Assembly: GCA_036897095.1 (NCBI GenBank)
Contig: JAYMSP010000627.1
Span: forward strand, 1 to 45,372
Source: Plantago elongata
Taxonomy: Eukaryota; Streptophyta; Magnoliopsida; Lamiales; Plantaginaceae
Direction of reading: 5' to 3'
Length of the DNA stretch: 45,372 bases
Positions 1-11,496 of this stretch are shown in pieces. The notes under the pieces are model-generated. The model saw nothing but the letters and a program-made list of their open reading frames with translations. It searched no databases and was not told where the DNA came from. Positions within the stretch are counted from its first letter, which is position 1, and each line of letters starts with the position of its first letter. The translations under genes and the position numbers were made by a program.

Positions 1-97
1 GAAGTAAAGTTTTTAATTTATTTTAAAAGTGTGACGTTACCTATTTAATACTTTAATCTGAAAGGGGCTGCAGACCTAGACGGATTAGGGTGTTACA
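1..97 (-). mobile_element. Partial LTR of a Gypsy-type retrotransposon
   Basis: Read on the minus strand, the sequence begins at 97 with TGTAACACCC, the common 5' terminus of many plant Ty3/Gypsy LTRs, and continues off the window. No polypurine tract lies just outside the terminus (the flank reads GCATGCCTT). It is therefore more likely a 5' LTR or a solo LTR than a 3' LTR. It abuts LINE sequence in which the zinc-binding and RNase H tail of ORF2 should follow, so it probably inserted into the LINE. The class is inferred from the terminus alone. Confidence 0.55.
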
Positions 98-199
98 AAG
101 GCATGCATAAATTCCTCCAATGTGCTATATGGTTTATCAATTTGACTTACATAATCAAAAAGCTTGAAACCAATCAACCAATTATCAAACAAAACTTGA

Positions 200-3030
200 T
201 TTTATTACCTTTGCCTAATTTCCAGCCAAGAGCATCCAAGAAAAAATCTTAATATATTCTTCCAAATCCAACTATGACCATCCTTAAAACTGGCCTGCCT
301 TAAAGTACTCTTATGAAAATATTTACCTCTAAAGATAATAGCCATTAAAGAACCAAGCTTGTCCAGGAGATTCCAAAGAATTTTCACAAGATAGGCTTTA
401 TTAAACAACTCCATATTCCTAATACCCAAACCACCACAAGATTTTGGGGAGCAGGGTTTTTTCCAGAAAATCCTAGGAACTCTCTTATTATCTTTAGTAT
501 GATTCACAATAAATTTTTATTGAGTCTACTAATTTTATCAATACATTCCTTTGGGATCCTAGCAAAGCTCATAGCATAAATAGGCACACTATTAGAAGCA
601 TGTTAAATTAACACATTCCTACCAGCATAAGACAGAAAATTATTGTGCCATCTAATGATTTTACTATTAATATTATCAATCAGATGATAAAATAAATCAT
701 TCTTTTTATGACATAAGAGGAAAGGCATCCCCAAATACTTATCTTTTCTTTTATTATAAATAACACCAAGCTTATTAGTAATAGACTGCTTCATATGGGG
801 AAGAGTGTTAGGAGAAAAAATAGCCCTAGACTTCTCCCAACAAACATCCTGACCAACATACTTAGAATACCAAGTAAAATATTTGATGTTTTTGTTGATA
901 GATTTAGTATTAGCCTTACAAAAAATGATACAATCATCACCAAAACACAAGATAGGAATAGGAGGACAATTAACTCCTGGTTTCATAAGATCAAATTATG
1001 TTTCCCCAACTTCCTTAAGAATAAGTTGAACAAATAATTCTTGACAAAGAATAAAGGGAAATGGTGACATAGGATCACCCTGTCGAATGCCTCTAAAAGG
1101 AGTCCAACTGCCAGATAATATACCATTCACTCCCACCCTATAATTAACCGTAGACACACAAGCATAGATTAATTTGATAATCTAAGAATGAAAGTTGAAA
1201 GTTTGTAAGACAAATATAATAAAATCCCACTCTATTCTATCATAAGCCTTAGCAATATCAACTTTGAGGGCCAAAAAATATTGTTTAGATTTCCTCTTTT
1301 TATTTAAAGTATGAAGCATCTCATTAGCCAAAAGAATACTATCCCTTATTTGTCTACCAGGAACAAAGTCATTTTGATAAGAAGAGATCAACTTATTCAT
1401 GACAGGTCTCATCCTATTCACCATAATTTTAGTGGTAATCTTATAACAAACATTGCAAAGGCTTATAGGTCTAAAATGCTTAACCTCTTTAGGATTATCA
1501 CATTTTTAGGAATAAGAACAATCTCAGTATCATTAAGAGAAGCTGGCATAATACCAGAGCTAAAGAACTTGCAGACAATATTACAAACTTTATCGTTAAT
1601 AATATCCCAATTTTTTTTGGAAAAAGAAACCATTAAGGCCATAGGGACTAGGAGACTTATCAGGTCCAATGGAGCTAACAATCTCCCATATTTCCTCCAT
1701 AGAAACATTAACATTATCAATGCCAGAGAGTTTAGGAGTTATAATACCTTGAATAAATCTATATTAGGATAAGTAGTTTGGCTTTGTTTGACAAATAAAT
1801 TAACAAAACTTTCACATATATATTCAGTATTAGTAATCTAATCACCACTATCAGTTGTAATACCATAAATAAAATTCCTTATTCTCTTAAAGGAAGCCCT
1901 AGCATGAAAATATTTAGTGTTAGCATCTCAAAATTTAATTTTATTCTTTTAACTCTTTGTTCCCAAAAAATAGTTTTCTGATTAAGAATATCGTTAATAG
2001 ACTCTTTAATTTTAATCAATTGAGGACCATATATTAGGGGGTTTCTATGAACTAAAGAATCCATAACCATAAGATCCTTATGAAACTTCTTAATGTCAGT
2101 ATTAAGATCACTAAGATCCTGTAATTTCCAATTCTTGATTTTGTGAAGATTGTTAAACATATAGTAGTCATCACCTTTAATATGAGACTTATCCCAAATA
2201 TCATGCAGATGGTGCCTAAATTTGGGGTTCTTTTCCCAAAATAATTCAAATATAAATCTATAATTACGTTTCTTTTCATGATCCTGGAAATCAATGAGAA
2301 TAGGTCTATGATCAGACACAAAATGAGGCAAGTTCCTAACAATAGATCTAGGAAAAAGTTTTAAGTTCCTAACAATAGATCTAGGAAAAAGTTTTAATCC
2401 AATCATTATTGCCACAAGCATTGTCAAGTCTCTCAAAAATCAGATTACCATGATAAGCAACATTGGACCAAGCAAAAATCGAGCCACAAAAACCAAGATC
2501 CATCATACCACAACCAGAAAGCATAGAAGCAAAATCATGCATGCATTTTAGACTAGGCCTATTGCCACCACATTTTTCAGAAGGATTAAGAATGTCATTG
2601 AAATCACCAGCCACCAACCAAGGGCCAATAAACAGATTTACTAAAAAGTCTCAAATAGCCCCATACCTGATGTTGTTGATTAGGGTTTGGGTAATTATAC
2701 ACCGCACTCATGGTGATCGATAGGGCCTGTCTAGGTGTGACCAATCGAATATTGACAATTCGATCATTAGACTCCAACACCATCAGATCTACACGCATAG
2801 CGTCCCACAAGATCCACATACCACCCACTTGTGGAGTATGTAAAGCCAGAGAAAATATCCTATTCGGGTAACCTAAAGAGGAAACCCCCTTATTAGACCT
2901 TTCATAGCACATTCTAGTGTCAATGATTACAACACTCAAGAGGCCTATTATGGGCCGTATAAGCCCTAATTGCATTGTGAACCCTAGTACTTCCTCCACC
3001 TCGAACATTCCACACCAAGATTTTAGACAT
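200..3030 (-). pseudogene. LINE ORF2 remnant: endonuclease and reverse transcriptase
   Basis: ORF2 probably starts at the ATG ending at 3030. It is followed by ILVWNVRGGGS, the standard opening of the plant LINE endonuclease. The endonuclease motif VAGDFNDIL lies near 2590-2617 and SDHRPI near 2300-2325. The reverse transcriptase follows: DFVPGRQIRDSILLANE and the KVDIAKAYD motif lie within 1182-1424. The catalytic box at about 933-944 reads FGDD, where plant LINEs normally have F/Y-ADD, a one-base change from alanine to glycine. The RT C-terminal segment (GGLGIRNMELFNKA) lies at 205-507. At least six frames are needed to read it through. The zf-RVT and RNase H tail is absent from the window. 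Confidence 0.85.
2331..2396. repeat. In-frame 33-bp tandem duplication inside LINE ORF2
   Basis: Two perfect copies lie at 2331-2363 and 2364-2396. On the minus strand they encode the 11-residue block KLFPRSIVRNL twice, in the endonuclease just before SDHRPI. The duplication keeps the frame. Confidence 0.95.
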
Positions 3031-3091
3031 GGCTGGATCAATGCTTTGATTTCAGATCTGCTGAACCTCCTGAGGAAGGTTCCCCCCTTGA

Positions 3092-4033
3092 TCATTTTCT
3101 AATGGGACTGGACTGATGAATGGAAGGGCTCCGCTTGCCCATGGTTGGATGGGTAATAGGTGACGGAGCTCCATTGTAGTCATTAGGTGCACTGTTGAAG
3201 CATAAAGCCTCAGAGAGATCGCGTCCAAACTGCTCGGGATATGAAACAGTGTTAGTAGTCGATAATACGATTGAATCCTGAACATGTTTCGTTCCAGGTG
3301 AATTAAATTGTAGTTCTCCAGTCTCTCTCTTTCTTCCGCCATCCTCGTAGCTTCCGTCTGTTGTGCCCTTATCCCTGGTGATGATGTAGTCGACTGCCTT
3401 TCGGCCTGCATCATCACCGATCTCCACTGCATGTTCATGTTTCGATATTTTGGCGACCCCTCATTCCCCTCTTGTTGTAAGGAACTGAGGATCTGCCTAC
3501 ATACCTTGTTGCATGTCTATTTTGCATTGTAATCGGAATTTGACTGCCGAATTCCACTGGATCCTCCACTTGTTCCATTCCTGATGATTCCCCTATCTCC
3601 AGCTGTGAGTTTATCGCCTCGTCATATGCCCTTATGAAGAGAATTTCCATGTTGGGCCTAGTTGGAGGGATTGGCATTAGCCGAAAAATTTGACGATTCA
3701 TTCTCCTAGAAATTTCTACTAACTCCCATATCACTCCGCCTCGAAGGTTCCATGCTGGCTGATTGGAACCATCAGAGATCCTATCTGGATATAATTGCCT
3801 GCATGCATTGTCTGACCAAAGCTTTGTGATTGGATTACTTCCGAGTGAGAAATTGGTGGAGCTACAAGGTGATCCAAGTCCATTTGAGTTGTGATGTCTA
3901 GGGTCATGTGTGAGGTAATCTCCTGGCTAAAGCTCATGATTGTGCTCATCGTTGTTGCTATCGATAATGGAGGAGGGTTTGGGTTGGGATCGAGAGGAGA
4001 TTGATTGTTGTTTGAGTTCGTCTTGTTTTCCAA
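3092..4033 (-). pseudogene. Second ORF1-like segment between ORF1 and ORF2
   Basis: A minus-strand frame starts at 4033 (MENKTNSNNNQSPLDP) and continues, with frameshifts, to a stop near 3052-3092, just before the ORF2 start. It is Pro/Asn/Ser-rich and I recognise no domain. Its base composition is less AT-rich than the ORF1 piece at 4130-5870. The stretch upstream (4034-4110) is CT-rich on the minus strand and looks like a 5' untranslated region. It may be a variable ORF1 tail, or the 5' end of a second LINE to which ORF2 really belongs. I cannot decide. Confidence 0.4.
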
Positions 4034-4129
4034 TTTTGTTATCAGAAGGTAAGTGAGAAGAAGAAGAGTGTAGAGTGAGTGAAAGATTTTGAGTGTGAGA
4101 TTGGTTAATATATCAATCTATTTTATTTT

Positions 4130-5870
4130 CTAAATTATTTGTATCTGATTGTTCTGTAATCTCATATTAACCGATTGTTGATCTTCCTTTTCTTGGTTAA
4201 CTCGATCAATGATGTCTAATTGCCAACTCCCGCATCCTTCATTGACACTTTTATCATTACCAATGCAACCATCATTAGCATTGTCCTTAAACAAAGCAAT
4301 TTTATATTTGTTTGTATCTAAAATATTTATATCTTGATCATGTTTTTCTAGTTGATTATCATTATGCCTAGTTTTAGTACTCTCTTTATAAACCTGAGGG
4401 CTATTCTGTTTTTGTTTTGTGAAATGTTGTCCAAGACTAGTACAAAAATCAAAAGGATCAACTCTTATCTTTCTCTTAAATTTTCTTGGCTGAGTAACAC
4501 TTGAGCCTTTTGAATTTGGCGGCCCAGTATTATCATTTTTCTTGCTGGATTGAGAAGGCTCAATTTCCTTATTAGTATCATCTGCATGATTTTCCATAGT
4601 ATTATCACACCCAATTGTATTACTCTCCTGTCACAAGAGTTGTCAACCGCATGTTCATTATTATCCTGTAAGACATGGAATATATTCCCCATATTATTAG
4701 GGGAATTAGTTGTAGGTTGAGAATTCCTACTCTTGCCATTGTTAACATGTTGAGGCCTCTCTTGAGATTGATCATTTCGATTTCTCCTAACATTATTGTT
4801 AATTTTACCCTGATTAACCTTTCTTCTAACAAAAGGTTTAGCTAGAGCATGTTTCCAAGGAAGACAAGGCTCATTAACATTATTAAGATGATGTTTCTGA
4901 ATAGAAATATTAAATTTCAACACTTCTTGTCTGCATTCCTGCTCCTGTCTAATCTTAAACATTGATTAATAAAATGTCCAATTTTTCCACACTTAATACA
5001 GAAGGCCACCTCAACTCGACTTGAGTTGCATATCACTTGGAGCTCTATATGAATTTAACATTTTAAAAGAAAAAAATACAGAAGGCCACCTTAATTTCAT
5101 ACACAATATCATGAAACATATCTCCAATCTGAATTTTGGGAGGCAGAGGACTGGAAGTGTCCATTTTCACACATATTCTAGCATATCTAGTAGCACTTAC
5201 AGTGTGAGCATCCATCTTGATTGGTTTCCCCAGAGTCTTTCATATTAATAATAAAACCTTAGGATGGTATAGTTCAATAGGCAACTCATGAAGCTGAATC
5301 CAAATAGACATAGTATCCATCAAACCTTGTCCTGCCTTAAACCAGGGTTTCCATTTTTGAATAGCATGAAAGTGATCAAACAAAAACCATGGACCCCAGC
5401 TAAGGCAATCATATAGTCTTTCAAAGAGCTCATATTCAACACACAATAAACCTTCCCCAAAACAGATATATCAATATGATTCCGGATTTTCCACAGGCCT
5501 TTACGATGTTTTCGAAGATCCAAAATAATTCTAGTAATACCCACAATATTAACTATCAAAGATTTCTCCCACATACTAGTAAACTCTTGGTACTCACCAT
5601 TAGATAACGGTAGAAACGAAATGTCAGGATCCTTTTGTACACTTTTATAAATATCAGGAAAACAAGCCTTCTTATCTAAGTAGTCAAGCCAACTATCAAA
5701 ATACCTGTGTTTGGTTTATCCCGTTAGCTTAACCTTAAAGGATGGTTGAGATTTCATTTCTATCCGAGATTGTGCCGCTTGTTCCATATCAACCTCCATC
5801 GGTGGTAGAAAACTCACCGAGCCTTCTGCCGCAACATTCCTCCCACCATCAAAATTCCGAGTTTTATAAA
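4130..5870 (-). pseudogene. LINE ORF1 (gag-like) remnant with DUF4283 and CCHC knuckle
   Basis: The frame from about 5860 downwards encodes a gag-like N-terminus (MEVDMEQAAQSRIEMKSQPSF near 5740-5800, with a stop soon after). It continues into a DUF4283 region at 5240-5700, with the recognisable core GPWFLFDHFHAIQKWKPWF. A zinc knuckle, CIKCGKIGHFINQC (C-x2-C-x4-H-x4-C), is encoded at about 4960-5003. A basic, Asn/Lys-rich tail runs to 4130. The family role is RNA binding in the LINE ribonucleoprotein. The knuckle is separated from the DUF4283 part by a 63-bp insertion at 5012-5074. Confidence 0.75.
4995..5091. mobile_element. 63-bp retroposed insertion with 17-bp target-site duplication
   Basis: The 17-bp sequence AATACAGAAGGCCACCT occurs at 4995-5011 and 5075-5091. 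The 63 bp between them end in an A-rich run (AAAAGAAAAA) just before the second copy. A direct repeat of this length with an A tail on one side is the signature of target-primed reverse transcription. The inserted body has no recognisable source. It splits ORF1 just N-terminal to the zinc knuckle. Confidence 0.65.
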
Positions 5871-6080
5871 CAAACAATCACGAGTTTTATAAACAAATTT
5901 CATTATATACATAAGGAAAGTAATAGCTTTTTAATAAATATATCATCCAAAACCCTGCGTAATGGAATATATAGACAACAATATCAAAATCTAAAGTTTA
6001 TCTGAAGCTTTAACATAAATCAAACTCAATCCATAACATAGTGTCATTAATCAATTAAAATGACACTCATGCATCATATA

Positions 6081-8443
6081 TCATACTCCATTATTTTGTG
6101 TAATAGCAACCTCACCCTCTTCTTCCTCAATGGTATCACACATAACCCTTCCTCTAGTCTCCGGCAAAAACACAACAAATACCGAACACACCAAAATCAG
6201 GAGACCAAACACGCCATAAGAAATCAACCCATTCTTCCTCCCGGCAGCCACCAGCATGGGGCTCAGGACGCCCCCAAATACCAGCGATTGCCGCACCATT
6301 GAAACCGCAGAGTTCCTTACACAAGTGGGGAACAATTCCATAGTGTACAATAACACAACATCAAATGCGGTACATGCGCTAAAAAACGTAACAAGCTCTA
6401 GAGCAACCTGCAAAATGTTCCATTTCACCAGAACGCATGAGATGCTACATATTCCACTTAACACGCTCAATCCAATTGTCGAGGTCTTTCGGTCAACCAT
6501 TCCAATTAGAACGAATGCGAGGATGGAAGCTGGAAATTCCGAGATGGCATTCAGTGTGACGCTTAGGTAGAGATTGAGAGACAGGTTCCCGAGCCCTAAT
6601 GGCATGCCGTAGTACATCATGCCGATGCCGAATCCGACTACCATGATGGCGGAGAGACGATGGAACGCCCATTTTTTCTTGAGCAGGATTTTCATGCAAG
6701 AGTATATGTCTGTTTCTTGTGTTGTCATTTCTTCCCAGTCGCTGCAACTGTCATTTTGGTTTTAAAAGTCATACATCCTAAATGTTAATTGATATAAAGT
6801 GACACTTGCGTAACAAATTAGTGAGATTTGCATATGAGATTAGACGCATTGAGATGTGTACACATGTCACAAATCAGAGCAATTCATCTTGAAATTGTGG
6901 TTATAGGAATAAATGGACCAAAGACAAATACATTGGAATTTCGTACACCACATATCTCATTAATATATGTTCATTCCAAAGTCCTGTCCAAAATTAATGA
7001 AGCATCAATTAAAATTGCACCCACGGAAACGTCAATTTGTACTTGTTTCTATCTAGCTAGCTAGAAAGCTACTAAAGGAGAAAAAAGAAAGAACCTTCTA
7101 CTATATAAGGTCTGTCACTACTCACTATAGATTAAACGTAATCATCCTAGTCAATTAAACAATTATTCACTTAAATGGCAAGATACTTTGTTCATTTAAA
7201 TAAAATTTCGAGTTAAAATTTTGTGAATGTAAAAAAATACCGATTTAAAAACTATTCTAAAAAAGGACTCGACTGTGAAAAAATGTTAAAAAACTAAAAG
7301 TGTATGTCAAAGTAACATTCCGCCAGGCCGCATTCATGAGTGCACAATTTGCTAAAGAGATTATCACCTAATTTGAATTAATTCAGGCGAGAGATTATCC
7401 AACCAGTTTATTAGATTTACAAGTCAACTGATATGATAAGCTTGTTCGGATAGTTTACTTAAAAAAAAAAAGATTGTTCATTTGTTCGTACAAGTTTTGC
7501 TATCTGATCCGTTCCGATTATCAATTTTCATTGTCATCTAATCAAGAGATTGTATAGGGTACCAACTAATTTTACTGAAAGGAGATCCTTAATACACATA
7601 CCTGACTAAGAAGCTTTGAGTCAAGATGCTCTGGTTAGCCGGAGCTGCAATGCACCTAAGCGTCTCAACAAACTCTTCCTTCCTCCCCTTGACAAAGAGC
7701 CATCTCGGCGACTCACAGGCGAGAAAATACACTAACCCTGAATACAACACTGCTGGAACACACGTCCAAATATAAATCAACCTCCAGGAAGAACTCCTAA
7801 CCAAATATGCAACCAAAGGCAATGACAAAAACCCGAACGTAAATAAAACAAATCCAATTATCCCAACTCTTCCTCTCCATTTCTTCCCGACTAACTCCGA
7901 TGAAAGTACTAGAGAAGTCGCTCCAATCGTGGCCCTCCCAAATCCACTGACAAACCGTAAGGGAACATAAATCCAGATATTCGTCGAAAAAGCAGTTAGA
8001 ACCCCGGAAAATGACATGATTAAGACACACATAGCAAGCATGTTCTTACGGCCTAGAGTCGAGTCAGCTAAAGTAGCTAGCGCGAAACCACCAATTAGGC
8101 CGCCTAGGTAGAAAGAGGAGGCTGGTAAGCCAGTGATGATGGATCCGGAGCATTGGAGGGACCATTCGGAGATGATGGAAGTGTATTCGGGTAAGGTCCA
8201 GGTCCATGATTCAGTTGGGAGCTGGCAGAGGTTAGTGGTTTGGTCACATGAAGTGTGGTTTGTTTTGCAAGACCATTTAGGTTCAGCATCTGTGAAGACA
8301 CTGATGAAGGCTTGTTGAGCTTCAAAGAACCATGCTAGTGAGACTAATGTGGCCTGGAAGAATTGGGACCAGCTGAAATCGCCGATGCAGTGTTCTATGG
8401 TGGTATCAAGGCTGGGGTTAAGGAGTGGAGTTGAATCTGCCAT
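6081..8443 (-). CDS. OCT: Organic cation/carnitine transporter (OCT2/3-like), copy A
   Basis: This is a major facilitator superfamily carrier of the plant OCT group, expected to move organic cations or carnitine-like solutes across a membrane. It has two exons, 7602-8443 and 6747-6081 (GT-AG, phase 2 junction in Ser281), giving 502 residues. TM1 lies at about 28-50. A long Cys-rich, potentially N-glycosylated extracytoplasmic loop follows (51-98) and ends in IISEWSLQC, typical of OCTs. The MFS signature LADSTLGRK is at 125-133, ESPRWL and GRKEE follow TM6 at about 254-267, and PETRGR closes TM12 at 476-481. The C-terminus is acidic. A TATA-like GTATATAAC lies on the minus strand near 8495-8503. 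It is a tandem duplicate of the gene at 11534-13218 but has an 853-bp intron against 119 bp there. It appears intact. The substrate is not deducible. Confidence 0.93.
6748..7601 (-). other. Intron of OCT copy A
   Basis: This 854-bp intron begins with GTATGTG (donor CAG|GTATGT) and ends in GACAG on the minus strand. It holds no ORF of interest and no recognisable transposon. The homologous intron of the sister gene has only about 119 bp. Confidence 0.85.
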
Positions 8444-8494
8444 GTTTTTGTCTGAGTGTGTAGTTGATCATTTGATATCACCACATCATGATCA

Positions 8495-8503
8495 GTTATA
8501 TAC
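8495..8503 (-). promoter_or_regulatory. TATA-like element of OCT copy A
   Basis: Minus-strand GTATATAAC lies about 52 bp upstream of the ATG at 8443. The spacing would give a short 5' UTR. This is a sequence match only. Confidence 0.4.
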
Positions 8504-8759
8504 TACTCCATAAAGTCTGAGACGTGTGATAAGTGTGAATAAGAAGTGATTTGTGAATGTCTTGTATCGATTATTCTTTTGGTAGGTGGTAAAAAGTAAG
8601 AGCGAACGAGTAATGTGATGAAATAGAGTTTGTGATACATCAACATTTGGTCAATTTACAGAAATGTGAAGTGGATGGTTGTAAAAAACATGTGATATTT
8701 GGATAAATGCAAATGATGAGGACATGTAGCAAATGAATTTAAGGTTGTGTTGGTAAACT

Positions 8760-9300
8760 GGATGATTAATTAGGGAATTTGACGAGTGTTTTATTTGAGA
8801 AAGGTAGAACAGGGAGGCTAAAAAATTACATCAGGGAATTGAAAGGTAGAACAGAGAAAGTGAGAAACCAAAACTATTTGTCTCAACATTTTGACATAAA
8901 GCATGAGCTAGCCTGTTACCTTTCCTCCCAGTAAAAACAAACATACAAGAAGATAGTACTGCACCAATCTCCTTCAAGGCTTCAACAACAGTAGCACTAG
9001 GATCATGCACTTTATCTTCATGAACTATTCGGCTCCTATTAGTCTTCCAACAATAGCACACGATTAAGTCCAAACTGCTCCGCCGTAGCTGATGTCCTAA
9101 TTGCTTGTACCCACTCCCATTAAAACACTATTATGACAAAAAGATACAAAGCCCAGATTCCAGAATAGCCTGGCATAAGAACAAAACTTCATCACATCAC
9201 ATGTATTCATGTTATTATCATTGATGAATCTTAAAGTAGTTCCATGTGTTGGTGCATATAGACTTACTTACCACCTCTAAAAACTTGAGGCACATATTTT
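8760..9300 (-). pseudogene. 3' fragment of a LINE ORF2 (zf-RVT / RNase H tail)
   Basis: Minus-strand reading gives FTGRKGNRLAHALCQ (8831-9073 frame), the C-terminal signature of the RNase H-like domain of plant LINEs. Upstream, near 9100-9200, a frame reads like the end of the zf-RVT domain (MKFCSYARLFWNLGF). The middle of the RNase H domain seems deleted, and frames change at least twice. It lies between the two OCT genes in the same orientation, so it has no bearing on them beyond being spacer. Confidence 0.6.
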
Positions 9301-10260
9301 TCCAGTTATCCAATATGGTTGGGGGTGATTAATTTTATGATCAGAGTTGAAATTTCAGCGTTACAGATTGGTCCAGTTTGTTTAATACATTGTCGTCTAT
9401 CATATATGCCAGCTGATAATCAATTCATCATACGATATAGTTTCATGCAAATTGATTATTCCACTTCCACCGTGCATAAGTACGTCGGTTCGATTAGTAC
9501 ACATTTTAGAGTTAAACGGGGAAGGATAGATAAGATAATACCATCTCACAGATCGAATTAATTACCTCTATCAAATTGATTGTAGACTTTACCGGTGCTT
9601 TTTTTTCTTTCTTTTTAATTAGGTCCAAACTGGAATGATCCTCATTATCAAGTGTAAATGAATTCAATTTCTCCGCAATGTGCCGAGGCTTATGATGTAC
9701 GGGCGGGGTTCATTGGGCATTTCTTCAGGATTTTCCTCAGGTGTAATTTTATACCGACAACCTTATTTTAGTTAATTCTTTTCATGCTTTGAACTTTGAT
9801 TTTTTTTTTGTTGGCCTGTCTTAACTGACATTCAGACTTTAGTAAATTCCTTTTCTTTCTTTAATTTAGAGTTTGTGCCTCAATGCAAGAATGTGGTTGC
9901 TCAAAACTTAGCACGTCGGACGGTTGGATAGTTGATGCTAGATTTATGTACGACATTTGACTTTTTTAGTTATATGAATCACTCCATATTAAACGTAAAA
10001 ATACGTCTAACAAACCGCACAACAAGCGATTGTTTGCTATACTATAATTTAATATTTAATTGAGCTAGTAAAATTATATCATTGAATTGCAATTATAATT
10101 GAGCTAGTATGTTTCCTTTAAGTCATGTTGTATTGATGGTCATTCACCTCAAATTCGACTTGATGGGCCATCCATCCCGGTCATCATTCATATCCTCTTG
10201 ATATCCTCATACTTCTTCGACAGAACAATTTACAGTGTTTCTGATCCGTTTCAACAATAG
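9301..10260. other. Intergenic spacer, nothing recognised
   Basis: This is AT-rich DNA without a credible coding frame, a splice-like ORF series or clear terminal repeats. The short open frames here have no domain-like content. Confidence 0.5.
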
Positions 10261-10264
10261 CATT

Positions 10265-10987
10265 TTAACTAACCTCCATGTACTGAAATGAGCCACAAAC
10301 CCTCACTCTCGTTGTACATGTTGTTCCGTATGGTTGTTGTGTTGGTTGCCGCTCCTCCGGTGTCTTTCGCTTTTCCACGTCTCCGGATCGGTTGTTTTTC
10401 TGGCTGCGTCTCCATCACAACCTCCTCTTCCTGTGTTTGTGATTGGTGTCTGTGAGTATGGAAATTGGTAATTTTGAGTGTAGGGATCTTGGGAGGAGCT
10501 TTGGAACAAATGTCGAACAACACTCGTTTGGGAATTCGGTTGGAGTGGAAAAGCCATGTTTTCGAAGTGAGCTTGCATGTACTCATGGTATTTGTTGGGT
10601 TTGTTTAGTTTCAACCACTGAAAATACTCTACGTCCATCTCGTCGAAAAATTCACCAGAAAATGAAAGTGGAAAGGGTGTTTTGACATAAGAGAGTTTTT
10701 TAAGTTTAATTAAGAGAGAAAGAGGGGTTGGAGATGGGATGAAGTAAAAAATATCAAGATTGGTCTCATTTTATAGATCTCGAAAAAACATAGCCGTTGG
10801 TGAATTTTTTATATTTTTTTATTTTGTATTTTCGGAGATAATACTATTTTAAAATGGATATATTTTGAAATCGTAAAAAAAATAAAAAATAAATACATTG
10901 ACACGTGACATTGCCCAGGCATGATGTGAGACGCACACCGCGTCACGGAACGCCGCACCGACGACGTCCCATTGGACTGGTCTTAGG
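10265..10987 (-). mobile_element. PIF/Harbinger-like element remnant
   Basis: A minus-strand frame (10638-10303) contains ENMAFPLQPNSQ followed by a Gln/Ser/Tyr-rich stretch (QDPYTQNYQFPYSQTP). This resembles the N-terminus of the SANT/NAM-associated ORF carried by plant PIF/Harbinger elements. Upstream (10741-10985) is an AT-rich leader and then a GC-rich end, with CGTCACGG repeats and CCATTGGACTGGTCTTA. That last sequence resembles the terminal sequence of such elements on the minus strand (TAAGACCAGTCCAATG). No transposase follows and the other end is not found, so it is a 5' fragment. Confidence 0.45.
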
Positions 10988-11182
10988 CATTTTATTATTG
11001 AGCTTTCAAGCGAAAATTTTAATAGTTGGCTGGGACAAGTGTTCGGACCTTACTTGGGATACTTGTTTTTTTTGTATTTTTCTTTTATTACTTTAATTTT
11101 CAAACTTGAGAAATATAGAAATTGAGTTTATTTAGAAAAATAAGTTTATGAAATATTAAACTTATTTTCTAAATAATCTTGT

Positions 11183-11496
11183 CACTTGGTTCCCTTCCTG
11201 TGTTGGATCTACAAGAGCAAACAAGCTAAAATTCGCAAGCTCCTAGAGGGGCTCCGGTATTGATCACGGAACACGTTCCATAAGGGATAGGCTCATACAA
11301 CTCAATAAAATCATTCACCCAAATTTCTCAAATTAAATCACAATATGACACCTAAAATCCCTAATTTTAATTAATCATGATCAAAATTCTATCAACATAA
11401 CACATGACCTAGATTTATCTACAGATCAATAATACACAGAATGTGTTTGACGCACATGTAGATCCAACACAGGTAGGGAACCAACTCAACCAAGTG
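11183..11496. repeat. Inverted repeat, arms about 30-40 bp, 243-bp interior
   Basis: The left arm (11183-11213) and right arm (11457-11496) are inverted copies with the core TGTAGATCCAACACAGG and, beyond one mismatch, AGGGAACCAA. The right arm contains about 7 extra bases before CCAAGTG, which again matches the left arm. The interior has no ORF. It lies 38 bp beyond the stop codon of OCT copy B, so it falls in or next to that gene's 3' UTR region. It is either a MITE of unknown family or a retroelement fragment. Confidence 0.75.

Larger units (their letters stand above)
98..5875 (-). mobile_element. Degenerate non-LTR (LINE/L1-type) retrotransposon
   Basis: On the minus strand the order is an ORF1 with a DUF4283-like domain and a CCHC knuckle, then an apurinic-type endonuclease, then a reverse transcriptase, the normal order of plant L1-type LINEs. 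Every reading frame is broken by stops or frameshifts, so the copy is dead. The 3' end is missing: recognisable RT C-terminal sequence stops near 205 and a Gypsy LTR starts at 97. The 5' boundary is uncertain, near 5875, where a 23-bp tandem duplication (5858-5897) lies. Two small internal changes, a 33-bp duplication and a 63-bp insertion, are listed separately. Confidence 0.85.

Noticed and set aside
9319..9561. 80-codon plus-strand frame
   Set aside because: No domain, no codon pattern distinguishing it from spacer, and no neighbouring exons.
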